Source: an uncultured Eubacteriales bacterium
Lineage (GTDB): Bacteria; Bacillota; Clostridia; Oscillospirales; QAMX01
Direction of reading: 5' to 3'
DNA length: 20,873 bases
NCBI GenBank assembly: GCA_905205975.1
Contig: CAJLFQ010000037.1
Location: 1-20,873, forward strand
A program made the translations under genes and the position numbers. The notes under the pieces are model-generated. The model was not told where the DNA came from, made no database searches, and was given only the letters and a program-made list of their open reading frames with translations. Numbering within the stretch: the first letter of the stretch is position 1; each line of letters starts with the position of its first letter. This document shows, piece by piece, positions 1 to 7,515 of the stretch.

Positions 1-2
1 GT

Positions 3-50
3 TCCGACGTTTCCACTGCACGTGTCGTGCTGCGCAGCCTTGTAAAGTAA
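3..50 (+). CDS. Possible C-terminal end of an upstream gene (partial)
   Basis: Frame 3 is open from the left edge to a TAA at 48-50 and would encode 15 residues ending in ARVVLRSLVK. The composition is that of an ordinary protein tail, and the next gene's ribosome binding site lies 43 bases further on. Frame 1 is also open, to a TAA at 43-45, but its translation is Cys-rich and less protein-like. The fragment is too short to identify a family, so this is only a plausible remnant. Confidence 0.25.
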   Translation, partial: SDVSTARVVLRSLVK

Positions 51-106
51 ACATTCCATGAATGCATCCGGCGCTGCCCATAATAGCAATGCTGGGGGGA
101 TTTCAG

Positions 107-430
107 ATGGGCAGAAAAATCAAAACGGAATTCAACGGGACAGACGAGGCAGAACTGGCAGCGATTCAGCTGCACGAAGCCGGTATCCCGCTGCTTTCCC
201 GCGGGGTGGAACCCGTTTATGTGGAAGATGTGCAGGAACGCACTGCGCAGGCGGATCATATGCCGCCGATCGGCAGTTACCGGACGCTTTTCTCGGCGGA
301 ACCGCAGGATGCCGTGCCGCACGATGCCGGCGGAAGCGTCCTGCTGACCGTCGAAGTGGATGGCCTGCACATCGATCAAACGGAGCGCATCCTGCGCAAC
401 AACCGCGGCATGAAAATCAAACGCCTCTGA
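107..430 (+). CDS. Unknown 107-residue protein
   Basis: I do not recognise the family. The ATG at 107 is chosen because a G-rich Shine-Dalgarno (GGGGGGA, 94-100) sits 6 bases before it; the in-frame ATG at 62 has no such site. The protein is soluble, with no signal peptide or membrane segment. It begins with a basic strand (GRKIKT) and an Ala-rich helix (AELAAIQLHEAG), has a variable acidic/Pro-rich middle, and ends with a strand (LLTVEVDG), a helix (IDQTERILRNN) and a basic tail KIKRL. This beta-alpha...beta-alpha pattern resembles small ferredoxin-like or YflT-type stress proteins, but that is a guess from pattern alone. A terminator follows 49 bases downstream, so it is either a single gene or the last gene of an operon entering from the left. 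Confidence 0.7.
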   Translation: MGRKIKTEFNGTDEAELAAIQLHEAGIPLLSRGVEPVYVEDVQERTAQADHMPPIGSYRTLFSAEPQDAVPHDAGGSVLLTVEVDGLHIDQTERILRNNRGMKIKRL

Positions 431-478
431 AGAGACATGAAAATGAGTCGTTTGGCATAAACTGAAACAGACAAGAAC

Positions 479-517
479 CGGCGTGCCGCTTCGCCGTGCG
501 GCCCGCCGTCTTTTTTT
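479..517 (+). terminator. Intrinsic terminator
   Basis: A GC-rich stem pairs 479-489 with 498-508 (CGGCG, one T/C mismatch, then GCCGC) around an 8-base loop. It is followed at 511-517 by seven T. It closes the transcript of the 107-residue protein, and no clear promoter lies between it and the next gene. Confidence 0.8.
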
Positions 518-547
518 CATTCAGCGGCGGAGAAAAGAGGAAACAAC

Positions 548-1129
548 ATGGAAGTACAGCGGCAGCTGCTGTCATACTGTGTGCCGGGCGACGTGCTGCG
601 CGGCATTGTGACAGCCATAGATGCAGACAGCGTCCGCTTGGACTTGGGCGGCGCCGTCGGCGTGATTCCAAGAGATCGCATCGCGTTGTCACCCGTCTGC
701 GGGCCGGAACGCTTTGCCGTCGGCGACGTGGCGTATGGTGCCGTACACCGCGTCAACCGGACGGAAAAATGCTTGGAACTGACGCACCGTGAATTGCTGG
801 GCACCTTTCCGGAACTGGTGGAGGGCATCCAGCGCGGCTGCATTTGCCGCGGCATCTGGTGCGGTGGCGGCCGGGTTGAGCTGGCGCCGAATCTGATGGC
901 GGTCGTCCGCGGCGGCCGGGGCGAAACCGGAAAAGCCGTCACCGTGCAGATCACGGGCGTAGACGGCATACGATGCCAGCTCTATGCAGAACCGGCTGAC
1001 TCGACGGACGCAGCACCGGCGCCACCGGTCGATTTTACTTATTATATCACAAACGGCCGGATAAAACACTGGCGCTATTCGGCAGGCCGGAAAAATCTTT
1101 CCCGGCGGGAGACGGTTTTCTGGCGGTGA
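548..1129 (+). CDS. S1-domain RNA-binding protein
   Basis: This 193-residue protein carries one clear S1 (OB-fold) RNA-binding domain at about residues 12-81: GDVLRGIVTAI, then LDLGGAVGVIPRDRI, then a closing strand CLELTHRE. Residues 94-146 look like a second, degenerate S1-like barrel. The tail (about 162-178) has YYITNGRIKHWRYS, a pattern I associate with S1-type proteins of clostridia that are otherwise uncharacterised. Such proteins probably bind RNA or the ribosome, but no specific role is known to me. The ATG at 548 is supported by GAGG at 537-540 with 7-base spacing. A terminator lies just upstream and the udg promoter just downstream, so the gene appears isolated; its own promoter is not obvious. 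Confidence 0.85.
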   Translation: MEVQRQLLSYCVPGDVLRGIVTAIDADSVRLDLGGAVGVIPRDRIALSPVCGPERFAVGDVAYGAVHRVNRTEKCLELTHRELLGTFPELVEGIQRGCICRGIWCGGGRVELAPNLMAVVRGGRGETGKAVTVQITGVDGIRCQLYAEPADSTDAAPAPPVDFTYYITNGRIKHWRYSAGRKNLSRRETVFWR

Positions 1130-1157
1130 CTGGCGGTGAAAGGATCAAAACCGCCGC

Positions 1158-1186
1158 TTGCAGAATCCCTGCTTTTTTGCTATAAT
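1158..1186 (+). promoter_or_regulatory. Sigma-A promoter for the uracil-DNA glycosylase gene
   Basis: The -35 TTGCAG (1158-1163) and -10 TATAAT (1181-1186) are separated by 17 bases. A TGC directly before the -10 makes it an extended -10. The predicted start near 1193 gives a leader of about 30 bases. Confidence 0.85.
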
Positions 1187-1223
1187 ATGCAGAGAACGAA
1201 ACAGAAAAGGCGGGAAACCAACC

Positions 1224-1796
1224 GTGTTGAATTGGAAAGAACTGGAACAGACGTGCGCTGCCTGCCGGAAATGCCGGCTCTGTGAACACCGCACCAACCC
1301 GGTCTTCGGCGTCGGCAACCGGAGCGCGAGGCTCATGCTGATCGGCGAGGGCCCCGGCGAACGCGAAGACGCGCTGGGCGAGCCGTTTGTCGGCCGGGCG
1401 GGGAAGCTGCTGGATTCGATGCTGGCCTCCATCGGGCTGGACCGCACGGAGGTCTATATTGCCAACATCGTCAAGTGCCGCCCGCCGAACAACCGCGACC
1501 CGCAGACGGATGAACAGGACGCCTGCATCGGCTATCTGGAAAACCAGATTCGTCTGGTCTCGCCGGATATCATCGTCTGCCTTGGCCGTATCGCCGCTGG
1601 GCGCATGATTCACGAGAACTTCAAAATCACGAAAGAGCATGGACTTTGGTTCGAATACAACGGCATCAAAATCACATCGCTGTTTCACCCGGCGGCCCTG
1701 CTGCGCGACCCAAGGCGCCTGCCGGATACGTTTGAAGATCTCCGCCGCATTGAAGAAGAGCTACTGGCGCTTGCACCGCAAACCAGCGAAAAATAA
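1224..1796 (+). CDS. Family 4 uracil-DNA glycosylase (4Fe-4S)
   Basis: It removes uracil from DNA, the first step of base-excision repair after cytosine deamination or dUMP incorporation. It is 190 residues from a GTG start, close to the family norm. Motif 1 is GEGPGEREDALGEPFVG (41-57) and the active-site HPAALLR lies at 155-161. C14, C17, C85 (in KCRPPNNR) and C101 match the four cluster ligands of Thermus UDGa; C11 and C20 are extra. An upstream ATG at 1158 is rejected because it falls inside the -35 box of the promoter. GTG at 1224 follows a purine-rich GGCGGGA; TTG at 1227 is a possible alternative. The gene has its own promoter and terminator, so it is probably monocistronic. Confidence 0.93.
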   Translation: MLNWKELEQTCAACRKCRLCEHRTNPVFGVGNRSARLMLIGEGPGEREDALGEPFVGRAGKLLDSMLASIGLDRTEVYIANIVKCRPPNNRDPQTDEQDACIGYLENQIRLVSPDIIVCLGRIAAGRMIHENFKITKEHGLWFEYNGIKITSLFHPAALLRDPRRLPDTFEDLRRIEEELLALAPQTSEK

Positions 1797-1804
1797 GATA
1801 AAAT

Positions 1805-1847
1805 CCGCCGGAACAGACTGTTTTCAGTCCGTTCCGGCGGTTGATTT
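1805..1847. terminator. Bidirectional terminator between udg and the aldo/keto reductase gene
   Basis: A 16-bp stem (1805-1820 with 1825-1840) closes a TTTT loop. The single A/C mismatch becomes a G-U pair on the minus transcript. T-rich sequence flanks both sides (TTGATTTT on plus, ATTTTATCTTATTT on minus). It sits between two convergent genes and can end both. Confidence 0.9.
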
Positions 1848-1849
1848 TG

Positions 1850-2971
1850 CTAAGCGTGAGCAGCGCCGCACCAGGCGTCGATGGCTTTCAGATGGGCTGG
1901 AATGTCCAGATTCTGCGGGCATTTTTTGACGCAGGCGCGGCAGCCGACGCAGGCGGAAGCGGCAGAAGCCAGTCCGGCTTTCTCAGAGAGCTGGCGATAG
2001 CGTTCCTTGGCATAGTCGGTCAGTCCATACACATGCTCCATGTTGTACGCTTTGAAAATGCCGGGGATGTCAACGCCCTTTGGGCAGGGCTGGCAATAGC
2101 CGCAGCCTGTGCAGTAGAGGTCGTTGAATCGTTCGATTTCTTTCAGCGCAGCGTTCACGCGCTGAAACGTATCCGGCGTCATGGGCGTTTCATCTGAGGC
2201 GACCGCGGCGTTCTGTTCCAGCTGCGTCAGATTCTGCATCCCGGACAGCGCGCAGGAAACGTTTGCATTGCCCAGCACGAAGCGCAGTGCAAGCTCCGGC
2301 GTTGCAGTAAACGTTTTCGCTACTTTTTCAGAGAGGATGGAGGCGCCGCCCAAACGTCCGCCGCCGACCGGCCCCATGATGACGACGCCAAGGCCGCGGT
2401 CATGCGCGTTGGCGATCTGTTCTTCGTTGGCGCGGTCCAGCAGGTTGTACTGGCACAAAACAGAGGAAAACATCTCGCCCCGTTCGATGATGTCGGCCAT
2501 GGCTTCCGGCTTGTCGTGGAAAGAGAACGAAATGTGCCGGATCAGCCCTTCGTCAATCGCACGGCGTGCATCGCCGAGCATATCGTTTGCCAGCACGACT
2601 TCGTCAAATTTTTTGCGGTTCAGCGCATGGAAATGATAGACGTCGATGTAGGACGTATCCAGACGGCGAAGCTGCTCTTCCAGCGTTTGCCGGAAGAATA
2701 AACGATCCGCAGTGTCGCCGAGCGGGAGCTTCGTGGAAAGCAGAATCTGATCCCGGAAAGGCTTGACCGCCCGGCCGACAACATACTGCGACTCTTCATT
2801 GCAGTAGTAATAGGCGGTGTCAAAGTAGTTGATGCCGAGCGCATATCCGCGCCGCAAAAGCGGGATCGCAAGCGATTCGTCAATATGCCCGTCTTCCCCG
2901 GTTGGCAGACGCATACACCCGAACCCGAGTGATGAAACGGAACCGATTTTTCCAAATGGACGGTACTGCAT
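1850..2971 (-). CDS. Aldo/keto reductase with C-terminal 4Fe-4S domain
   Basis: This 373-residue oxidoreductase has an AKR TIM barrel (about 1-275) followed by a ferredoxin-like segment. The catalytic tetrad is visible as D51 (YFDTAYYY), Y56, K81 (STKLP) and a His in YHFHAL (113-115). The C-terminus holds two cluster motifs: C287/C290/C293/C296 in CTGCGYCQPCPKG, and C341-x2-C344-x2-C347-x3-C351-P. This layout matches the COG1453 class of predicted iron-sulfur aldo/keto reductases common in anaerobes; natural substrates are largely unknown. GGAGG at 2980-2984 with 8-base spacing supports the start. It lies 72 bases after cimA on the same strand with no clear terminator between, so it is probably the last gene of the leuA-cimA transcript. 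A role in branched-chain metabolism is only suggested by position. Confidence 0.93.
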   Translation of the reverse strand: MQYRPFGKIGSVSSLGFGCMRLPTGEDGHIDESLAIPLLRRGYALGINYFDTAYYYCNEESQYVVGRAVKPFRDQILLSTKLPLGDTADRLFFRQTLEEQLRRLDTSYIDVYHFHALNRKKFDEVVLANDMLGDARRAIDEGLIRHISFSFHDKPEAMADIIERGEMFSSVLCQYNLLDRANEEQIANAHDRGLGVVIMGPVGGGRLGGASILSEKVAKTFTATPELALRFVLGNANVSCALSGMQNLTQLEQNAAVASDETPMTPDTFQRVNAALKEIERFNDLYCTGCGYCQPCPKGVDIPGIFKAYNMEHVYGLTDYAKERYRQLSEKAGLASAASACVGCRACVKKCPQNLDIPAHLKAIDAWCGAAHA

Positions 2972-3043
2972 GCAAAAAACCTCCGATTAAAATGAAAAAC
3001 AGAATCAGAAACGGATGAAAACGTGGAAAACCGGCGCTGAGCG

Positions 3044-4666
3044 TCAAACGGTCTGCGTGCAGTTCAGCGCGCCCTGCTCGGCATCGTGAATCAGCTTGAT
3101 TTCGATGGAATCGCGCAGTGCGGTGTAGCTGGCTTCGATGATATCGGCGGAAACGCCGACGGTGGACCATTCGGTTTCGCCGTCGGTTGAGATGATCAAA
3201 ACGCGGACTTTGGCGGCAGTTGCGCTTTCCGGCGTCAAAACGCGGACTTTGTAGTCGGTCAGATGGGTTCGGCCGAGGGAAGGGTAGAAGCGGTTCAGCG
3301 CCGTGCGCAGCGCGCTGTCGATCGCGTGAACCGGACCGTCGCCCTCGGCGGCGGCCAGTTCGTTCCGGCCGTTGACGCGGATCTTAACGAGCGCCGAAGC
3401 GCTTGCCCCGGTTCGGACAGGCTGCTGGTCGATCAGCTTGCAGTCGATCAGCTCAAAGAAGTCGCGCATCTGCCCCAGCTCCCGGCGGATGAGCAGCTCC
3501 AAACTGCCTTCTGCCGCTTCATACTGATACCCGGCGGCTTCTTTTGCCTTGAGCGTATTCAGCACGCGGAGCAGCTCCGGCGAATCCTTCCCGCAGTCCG
3601 GGAAAAACTGCGGAAATTTTGCCACAAGCGTCTGGCGGCCCGCAAACTCGCTGACCGGGAGCTGACGGATGTTGCCAACCCGTGACGGGTCGATGTGTTC
3701 ATAGGCGCCTTTGTATTTCAGCATCGCGTCCACGTGCATTCCGGCTTTGTGTGCAAACGCACAGCGGCCGACATAGGGGAGATCCCGGTGCAGCCGTTTG
3801 TTGGAGACGTCGGCAATCAGCGTTGCAACGCGCGTGAATCGCTGGAGGCATTCATCCGGAACGACCGCATAGCCGAGCTTCAGCTGCAGATTTGGAATCA
3901 GCGTCGAAAGATTCGTGTTGCCGCACCGCTCGCCAAAGCCGAGAAACGTCCCCTGTACGTGGCGGGCACCGGCTTCAACGGCGCTCATGCTTCCCGCGAC
4001 CGCCAGCCCCATATCGTTGTGGCAGTGGATGCCGACGGACGGACAGCCCGTCAGACGGATCGTTTCCGCGGTGACGGCGGAAATATCAGAAGGCAGGGAA
4101 CCGCCTTTGGAATCACAGAGGACAATCTGCGCCGCACCGGCACGCAGTGCGGTTCGGACGGTTTCTAAGGCATAATCCCGGTCTTCAGCGAATGCGTCAA
4201 AATAGTGCTCCGCATCGTAAAGAACGATTAGACCGCGGCTGCGGAGAAACCGGATGGAATCGGCGATCATGGCCAGATTCTCGGCGCGTGAAACGCCCAA
4301 AACGTTTTCTGCGTGCGCACGGGAGGATTTCCCGAAAATAACGGCAAGCGGAGCGCCGCAGGAAACAAGCGCGGCAAGCAGCGGGTCGTCTTCCGCGGCG
4401 GTGTTTTTGCGCCGCGTGGCAGAAAAAGCGGCCAGACGCGCCCGCTTCAAACGGATGTTTTTCAGCGCATGAAAGACTTCCATGTCTTTGGGGACGGCGC
4501 CGGGGTTCCCGGCCTCAATGATGGAAATACCGGCGTCGTCCAGCGCCCGGACAAGATCCAGCTTGTCGCGGACGGAAAACGAGATGCCGTCGCTCTGTGC
4601 GCCGTCCCGCAGGGTCGTATCGAGAATTTCAATCTCCGGGGTAAATGGAGTCAAGATATCAGACAT
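3044..4666 (-). CDS. cimA: Citramalate synthase
   Basis: It condenses pyruvate with acetyl-CoA to (R)-citramalate, opening the threonine-independent route to 2-oxobutyrate and isoleucine. The 540-residue protein has an HMGL-like catalytic barrel with DTTLRDGAQSDGISFS (R20, D21), the metal-binding HCHND (H214, H216), and GFGERCGN. The C-terminus has the LeuA-type allosteric dimer domain (about 400-540). The RDGAQ-GISFS signature and KAGMHVDAMLK separate CimA from the neighbouring LeuA, which has RDGEQSPG. ATG at 4666 is preferred; it follows AAGG with almost no spacing. A TTG at 4690 that overlaps the leuA stop as TTGA is the alternative and would add 8 residues by translational coupling. CimA in other organisms is usually feedback-inhibited by isoleucine; this is not testable here. 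Confidence 0.93.
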   Translation of the reverse strand: MSDILTPFTPEIEILDTTLRDGAQSDGISFSVRDKLDLVRALDDAGISIIEAGNPGAVPKDMEVFHALKNIRLKRARLAAFSATRRKNTAAEDDPLLAALVSCGAPLAVIFGKSSRAHAENVLGVSRAENLAMIADSIRFLRSRGLIVLYDAEHYFDAFAEDRDYALETVRTALRAGAAQIVLCDSKGGSLPSDISAVTAETIRLTGCPSVGIHCHNDMGLAVAGSMSAVEAGARHVQGTFLGFGERCGNTNLSTLIPNLQLKLGYAVVPDECLQRFTRVATLIADVSNKRLHRDLPYVGRCAFAHKAGMHVDAMLKYKGAYEHIDPSRVGNIRQLPVSEFAGRQTLVAKFPQFFPDCGKDSPELLRVLNTLKAKEAAGYQYEAAEGSLELLIRRELGQMRDFFELIDCKLIDQQPVRTGASASALVKIRVNGRNELAAAEGDGPVHAIDSALRTALNRFYPSLGRTHLTDYKVRVLTPESATAAKVRVLIISTDGETEWSTVGVSADIIEASYTALRDSIEIKLIHDAEQGALNCTQTV

Positions 4667-4686
4667 CCTTATTCGTTGATGGCCGT

Positions 4687-6192
4687 TCAATCGGCAAGCA
4701 GCCGGTTGACAGCGTTGATATAGGCCTTCAGACTGGCCTCGATGATATCGGTGGAAACGCCGCGCGTCGTGATTTTCCGATCCCCGCGCGCAAGCCGGAT
4801 AACCGCTTCGCCGAGCGCGTCGCCGCCTTCGGTGACGGCGCGGATGGTGTAATCGGAGAGGACAAAATCCCTGCCGACCAGGCTGTCGATCGCCTTGAAG
4901 CAGGCATCGACCGGGCCGTCGCCGACGGCGACACAGTCCACCAGACCGTCTGCGGTGTCCAGCGTGATCCGGGCGGTTGCCGGAATCGTGTTGCCGCTGT
5001 TGATGACAAAGCTGGAGAGCTTGTACTTGGCTGGGACGGAATCATGCCGCCGCCCGGCCAGCGAGACGATATCGCGGTCGGTGATGTTCTTTTTCTTGTC
5101 GCAGAGGCGTTTGAACTGTTCAAACAGTTCATCAATACGTTCGGCAGACAGCGCCGTATACCCCAGCGAAACGAGACGCTCTTCAAAGGCGTGACGTCCG
5201 GAATGCTTGCCCAGAATGATCTGGTTCTGCGGAACCCCAATGCTCTCCGGCGTAAAGATTTCATACGTCTCCCGCGCGGCCATGACGCCGTGCTGATGGA
5301 CGCCGGATTCATGAGCGAAGACGTTTTCGCCGATGACCGATTTGTTCGGTGAAATCGGCGTGTGGATGATCGATTCCAGCACGCGGCTGGCATGGTAGAT
5401 ATGGCGCGTGTGGATGTGGGTTTCCGCGTCAAACGAACTGCGGCGCGTCTGAATCGCCATGACGATTTCTTCCAAAGCGGCGTTGCCGGCGCGTTCACCG
5501 ATGCCGTTCAGCGTGCATTCCACCTGAGAGACGCCGGCCCCGATGGCCGCCAGCGTGTTGGCCGTGGCAAGCCCCAGATCGTCGTGGCAGTGAACGGACA
5601 GAATGGCCTTTTCGACGCCGTCGGTATGTGCGGCGACATAGCGCACCAAACGATCCATTTCAGCGGGCAGTGCATAACCGACCGTGTCCGGGATGTTCAG
5701 CACGGAAGCGCCGCTGCGAACGGCGGCAGAAAAAACGCGGCAGAGAAAATCCGGGTCGCTCCGCGTGGCGTCTTCTGCGGAAAATTCAACGGTCGGACAG
5801 AGGCGCGCCGCATATGCGACCGCTTCTCCGGCGAGCCGAACCACATCGTCCGGCTGCATGCGGAGCTTGTACTGCATGTGAATGGGGCTGGTCGCTAAAA
5901 AGACGTGCAGAACAGGCGCCGTACCGTGCCGCACGGCTTCCCATGCGGCGTCAATGTCGGCCGTTACGGCGCGGGCAAGCCCGGCCACAGAGACATTGCG
6001 GATTTCGGCTGCGATTTTGGCGACAGAAGCGGCATCTCCTTCGGAAGCGATGGGAAAGCCCGCTTCAATCACATCGACGCCGAGCGATTCCAGCGCCTTT
6101 GCCACTTCAAGCTTTTCGTATAAATCCATGCTGCAGCCCGGCGATTGTTCGCCGTCGCGCAGCGTGGTGTCAAAAATCCGGATGTTGCGCAT
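4687..6192 (-). CDS. leuA: 2-Isopropylmalate synthase
   Basis: It condenses 2-oxoisovalerate with acetyl-CoA, the committed step of leucine synthesis. The 501-residue protein is typical of bacterial LeuA. It begins IRIFDTTLRDGEQSPG (R12, D13), has the metal-binding HCHDDLG (H201, H203) and GIGERAGNAALEE (230-242). A C-terminal regulatory domain of about 120 residues follows, where leucine usually binds. The start is supported by GAGG (6199-6202) with 6-base spacing. It is the first gene of a minus-strand operon with cimA and the iron-sulfur reductase; leuB, leuC and leuD are not in this window. The predicted leader of about 45 bases is too short for a T-box or a leader-peptide attenuator, both common upstream of leucine genes elsewhere. 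Confidence 0.95.
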   Translation of the reverse strand: MRNIRIFDTTLRDGEQSPGCSMDLYEKLEVAKALESLGVDVIEAGFPIASEGDAASVAKIAAEIRNVSVAGLARAVTADIDAAWEAVRHGTAPVLHVFLATSPIHMQYKLRMQPDDVVRLAGEAVAYAARLCPTVEFSAEDATRSDPDFLCRVFSAAVRSGASVLNIPDTVGYALPAEMDRLVRYVAAHTDGVEKAILSVHCHDDLGLATANTLAAIGAGVSQVECTLNGIGERAGNAALEEIVMAIQTRRSSFDAETHIHTRHIYHASRVLESIIHTPISPNKSVIGENVFAHESGVHQHGVMAARETYEIFTPESIGVPQNQIILGKHSGRHAFEERLVSLGYTALSAERIDELFEQFKRLCDKKKNITDRDIVSLAGRRHDSVPAKYKLSSFVINSGNTIPATARITLDTADGLVDCVAVGDGPVDACFKAIDSLVGRDFVLSDYTIRAVTEGGDALGEAVIRLARGDRKITTRGVSTDIIEASLKAYINAVNRLLAD

Positions 6193-6244
6193 GGGACACC
6201 TCGTTTGTTCGGACTCATTTGTTCTGATCGCAGAGATCCCTTCT

Positions 6245-6253
6245 ATTATAACA
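6245..6253 (-). promoter_or_regulatory. Extended -10 promoter for leuA-cimA
   Basis: On the minus strand TGT-TATAAT (6253 to 6245) forms an extended -10. The hexamer 17 bases upstream (TCGCAC) is a poor -35, as often seen with extended -10 promoters. The predicted start lies near 6238. Confidence 0.7.
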
Positions 6254-6326
6254 TATTTTCGGACAATGTGCGATGGCTTTCGTCTGTTTTTTTACGACCT
6301 GCAATCGGGAAAGCATGGAAAACGCG

Positions 6327-6355
6327 TTGACAGCCCCAGCCAAATCTGATATAAT
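6327..6355 (+). promoter_or_regulatory. Consensus sigma-A promoter for the glycosyltransferase operon
   Basis: TTGACA (6327-6332) and TATAAT (6350-6355) are both exact consensus with the ideal 17-base spacer. Transcription should start near 6362, giving a leader of about 50 bases containing a small CTGTC/GACAG hairpin (6368-6380). Confidence 0.9.
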
Positions 6356-6410
6356 AAAAAAGAATGACTGTCTGTGACAGCAAATCATCTGATACGGCGG
6401 TGATACACGC

Positions 6411-7499
6411 TTGAATCCGACGATACAGCCGAAAAGAATAGCGATTTTTCAAAAGGAGCTTTGGGTTGGCGGCATCCAGAAATCCCTGCTCAACCTGCTT
6501 GCGGGGATGGCAGATGATCCGATCCAAATTGACCTTTTTTTATTTGACATCCACATTTTCTACGATGCTGCGTTTCCAAAAAACGTAACGGTTCACTTTC
6601 TGAAGCCTTTTCCGCCTGCTTACCGCGTGCTGGATTTTACGCTTGTCCGCAAGCTGGCGGGCGGATTTGAGATCGACGACAGCGTGGTCTACGATGCCGC
6701 CGTGGATTTCAACAGCTTCCAGCATGAGTGCGCCGTGGGCGCGCTGAGCGTCAACGCCAAAAAACGCATCATGTGGATCCATAACGACCCAGAGCAGACC
6801 CGGAAGCATGAGCTCAAATACCGCCTCCTGTGGCACTGTTTCAAGAGCAAACTCAATGAATATGACGCGTTTGCCGCCGTTTCTCAAGGCAGTGCGGACG
6901 CCTTCCGGCGTCTGTCCGGCATCCGCGAGAAGCCGATCACCATCATCCCGAACCTGATCGACACGGCGGAAATTTTCCGCCGGTCGGAAGAGCCGGTGGA
7001 TTTTGAACCGGATCCTGCCTGTGTCAACTACTGCACGGTCGGCCGGCTCTGCCACGCCAAAGGGATTGACCTGCTGCTGCCTGCATTTGCCGAGGCGGCC
7101 AAACAGCGTGAAGACCTTCGGCTTTATATCGTCGGAGACGGGGAAGACCGCCCCAAACTGGAAAAAATCATCCGCCGCTGTCAGCTCGGCGAAAAAGTCC
7201 GGATTCTGGGCTATCAGCCGAACCCCTTTCCCTACATGAAAAAGATGGACGGGCTGGTACTGAACTCCCGCTATGAGGGGCAGGGCATGGTGTTGTGGGA
7301 GGCCAAAGCGCTGGGGCTGCCGGTGCTGATCCCCAAACGGCTGGAACAGTATAACGAAGGCATTTCCGGAGCGGAAGATATCGTCGAAGCGTTCTGCGCC
7401 GCACACAAAGCGGAAAAACAGCCGGACACGCTGGACTGGTACAACGCCCGGTCTTTAGAGCGGATTCGTGCGCTCCTGCAAGCATCTGATACCAAATGA
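6411..7499 (+). CDS. Family 4 (GT-B) glycosyltransferase
   Basis: It transfers a sugar from a nucleotide-sugar donor to a glycan or lipid-linked acceptor at the inner face of the membrane. It is 362 residues with the two Rossmann-like domains of GT-B enzymes. The N-terminal acceptor domain begins RIAIFQKELWVGGIQKSLLNLL, with a Gly-rich loop near residue 20. The donor domain (about 205-350) begins YCTVGRLCHAKGIDLLLPAF and continues LYIVGDGEDRPKLE. The C-terminal nucleotide-binding signature is RYEGQGMVLWEAKALGLPV, a variant of the usual EGFP-x4-EA. The start is TTG at 6411, preceded by GGCGGTGA (6396-6403) at 7-base spacing. It has its own consensus promoter and is followed 16 bases later by an O-antigen-ligase-like gene, pointing to surface polysaccharide or glycolipid synthesis. 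Donor and acceptor cannot be read from sequence. Confidence 0.92.
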   Translation: MNPTIQPKRIAIFQKELWVGGIQKSLLNLLAGMADDPIQIDLFLFDIHIFYDAAFPKNVTVHFLKPFPPAYRVLDFTLVRKLAGGFEIDDSVVYDAAVDFNSFQHECAVGALSVNAKKRIMWIHNDPEQTRKHELKYRLLWHCFKSKLNEYDAFAAVSQGSADAFRRLSGIREKPITIIPNLIDTAEIFRRSEEPVDFEPDPACVNYCTVGRLCHAKGIDLLLPAFAEAAKQREDLRLYIVGDGEDRPKLEKIIRRCQLGEKVRILGYQPNPFPYMKKMDGLVLNSRYEGQGMVLWEAKALGLPVLIPKRLEQYNEGISGAEDIVEAFCAAHKAEKQPDTLDWYNARSLERIRALLQASDTK

Positions 7500-7515
7500 G
7501 AGGACCTCTGACCAT

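Noticed and set aside
6193..6250. T-box or leucine leader-peptide upstream of leuA
   Set aside because: The extended -10 promoter at 6245-6253 leaves only about 45 bases of leader. No specifier or antiterminator structure can fit.
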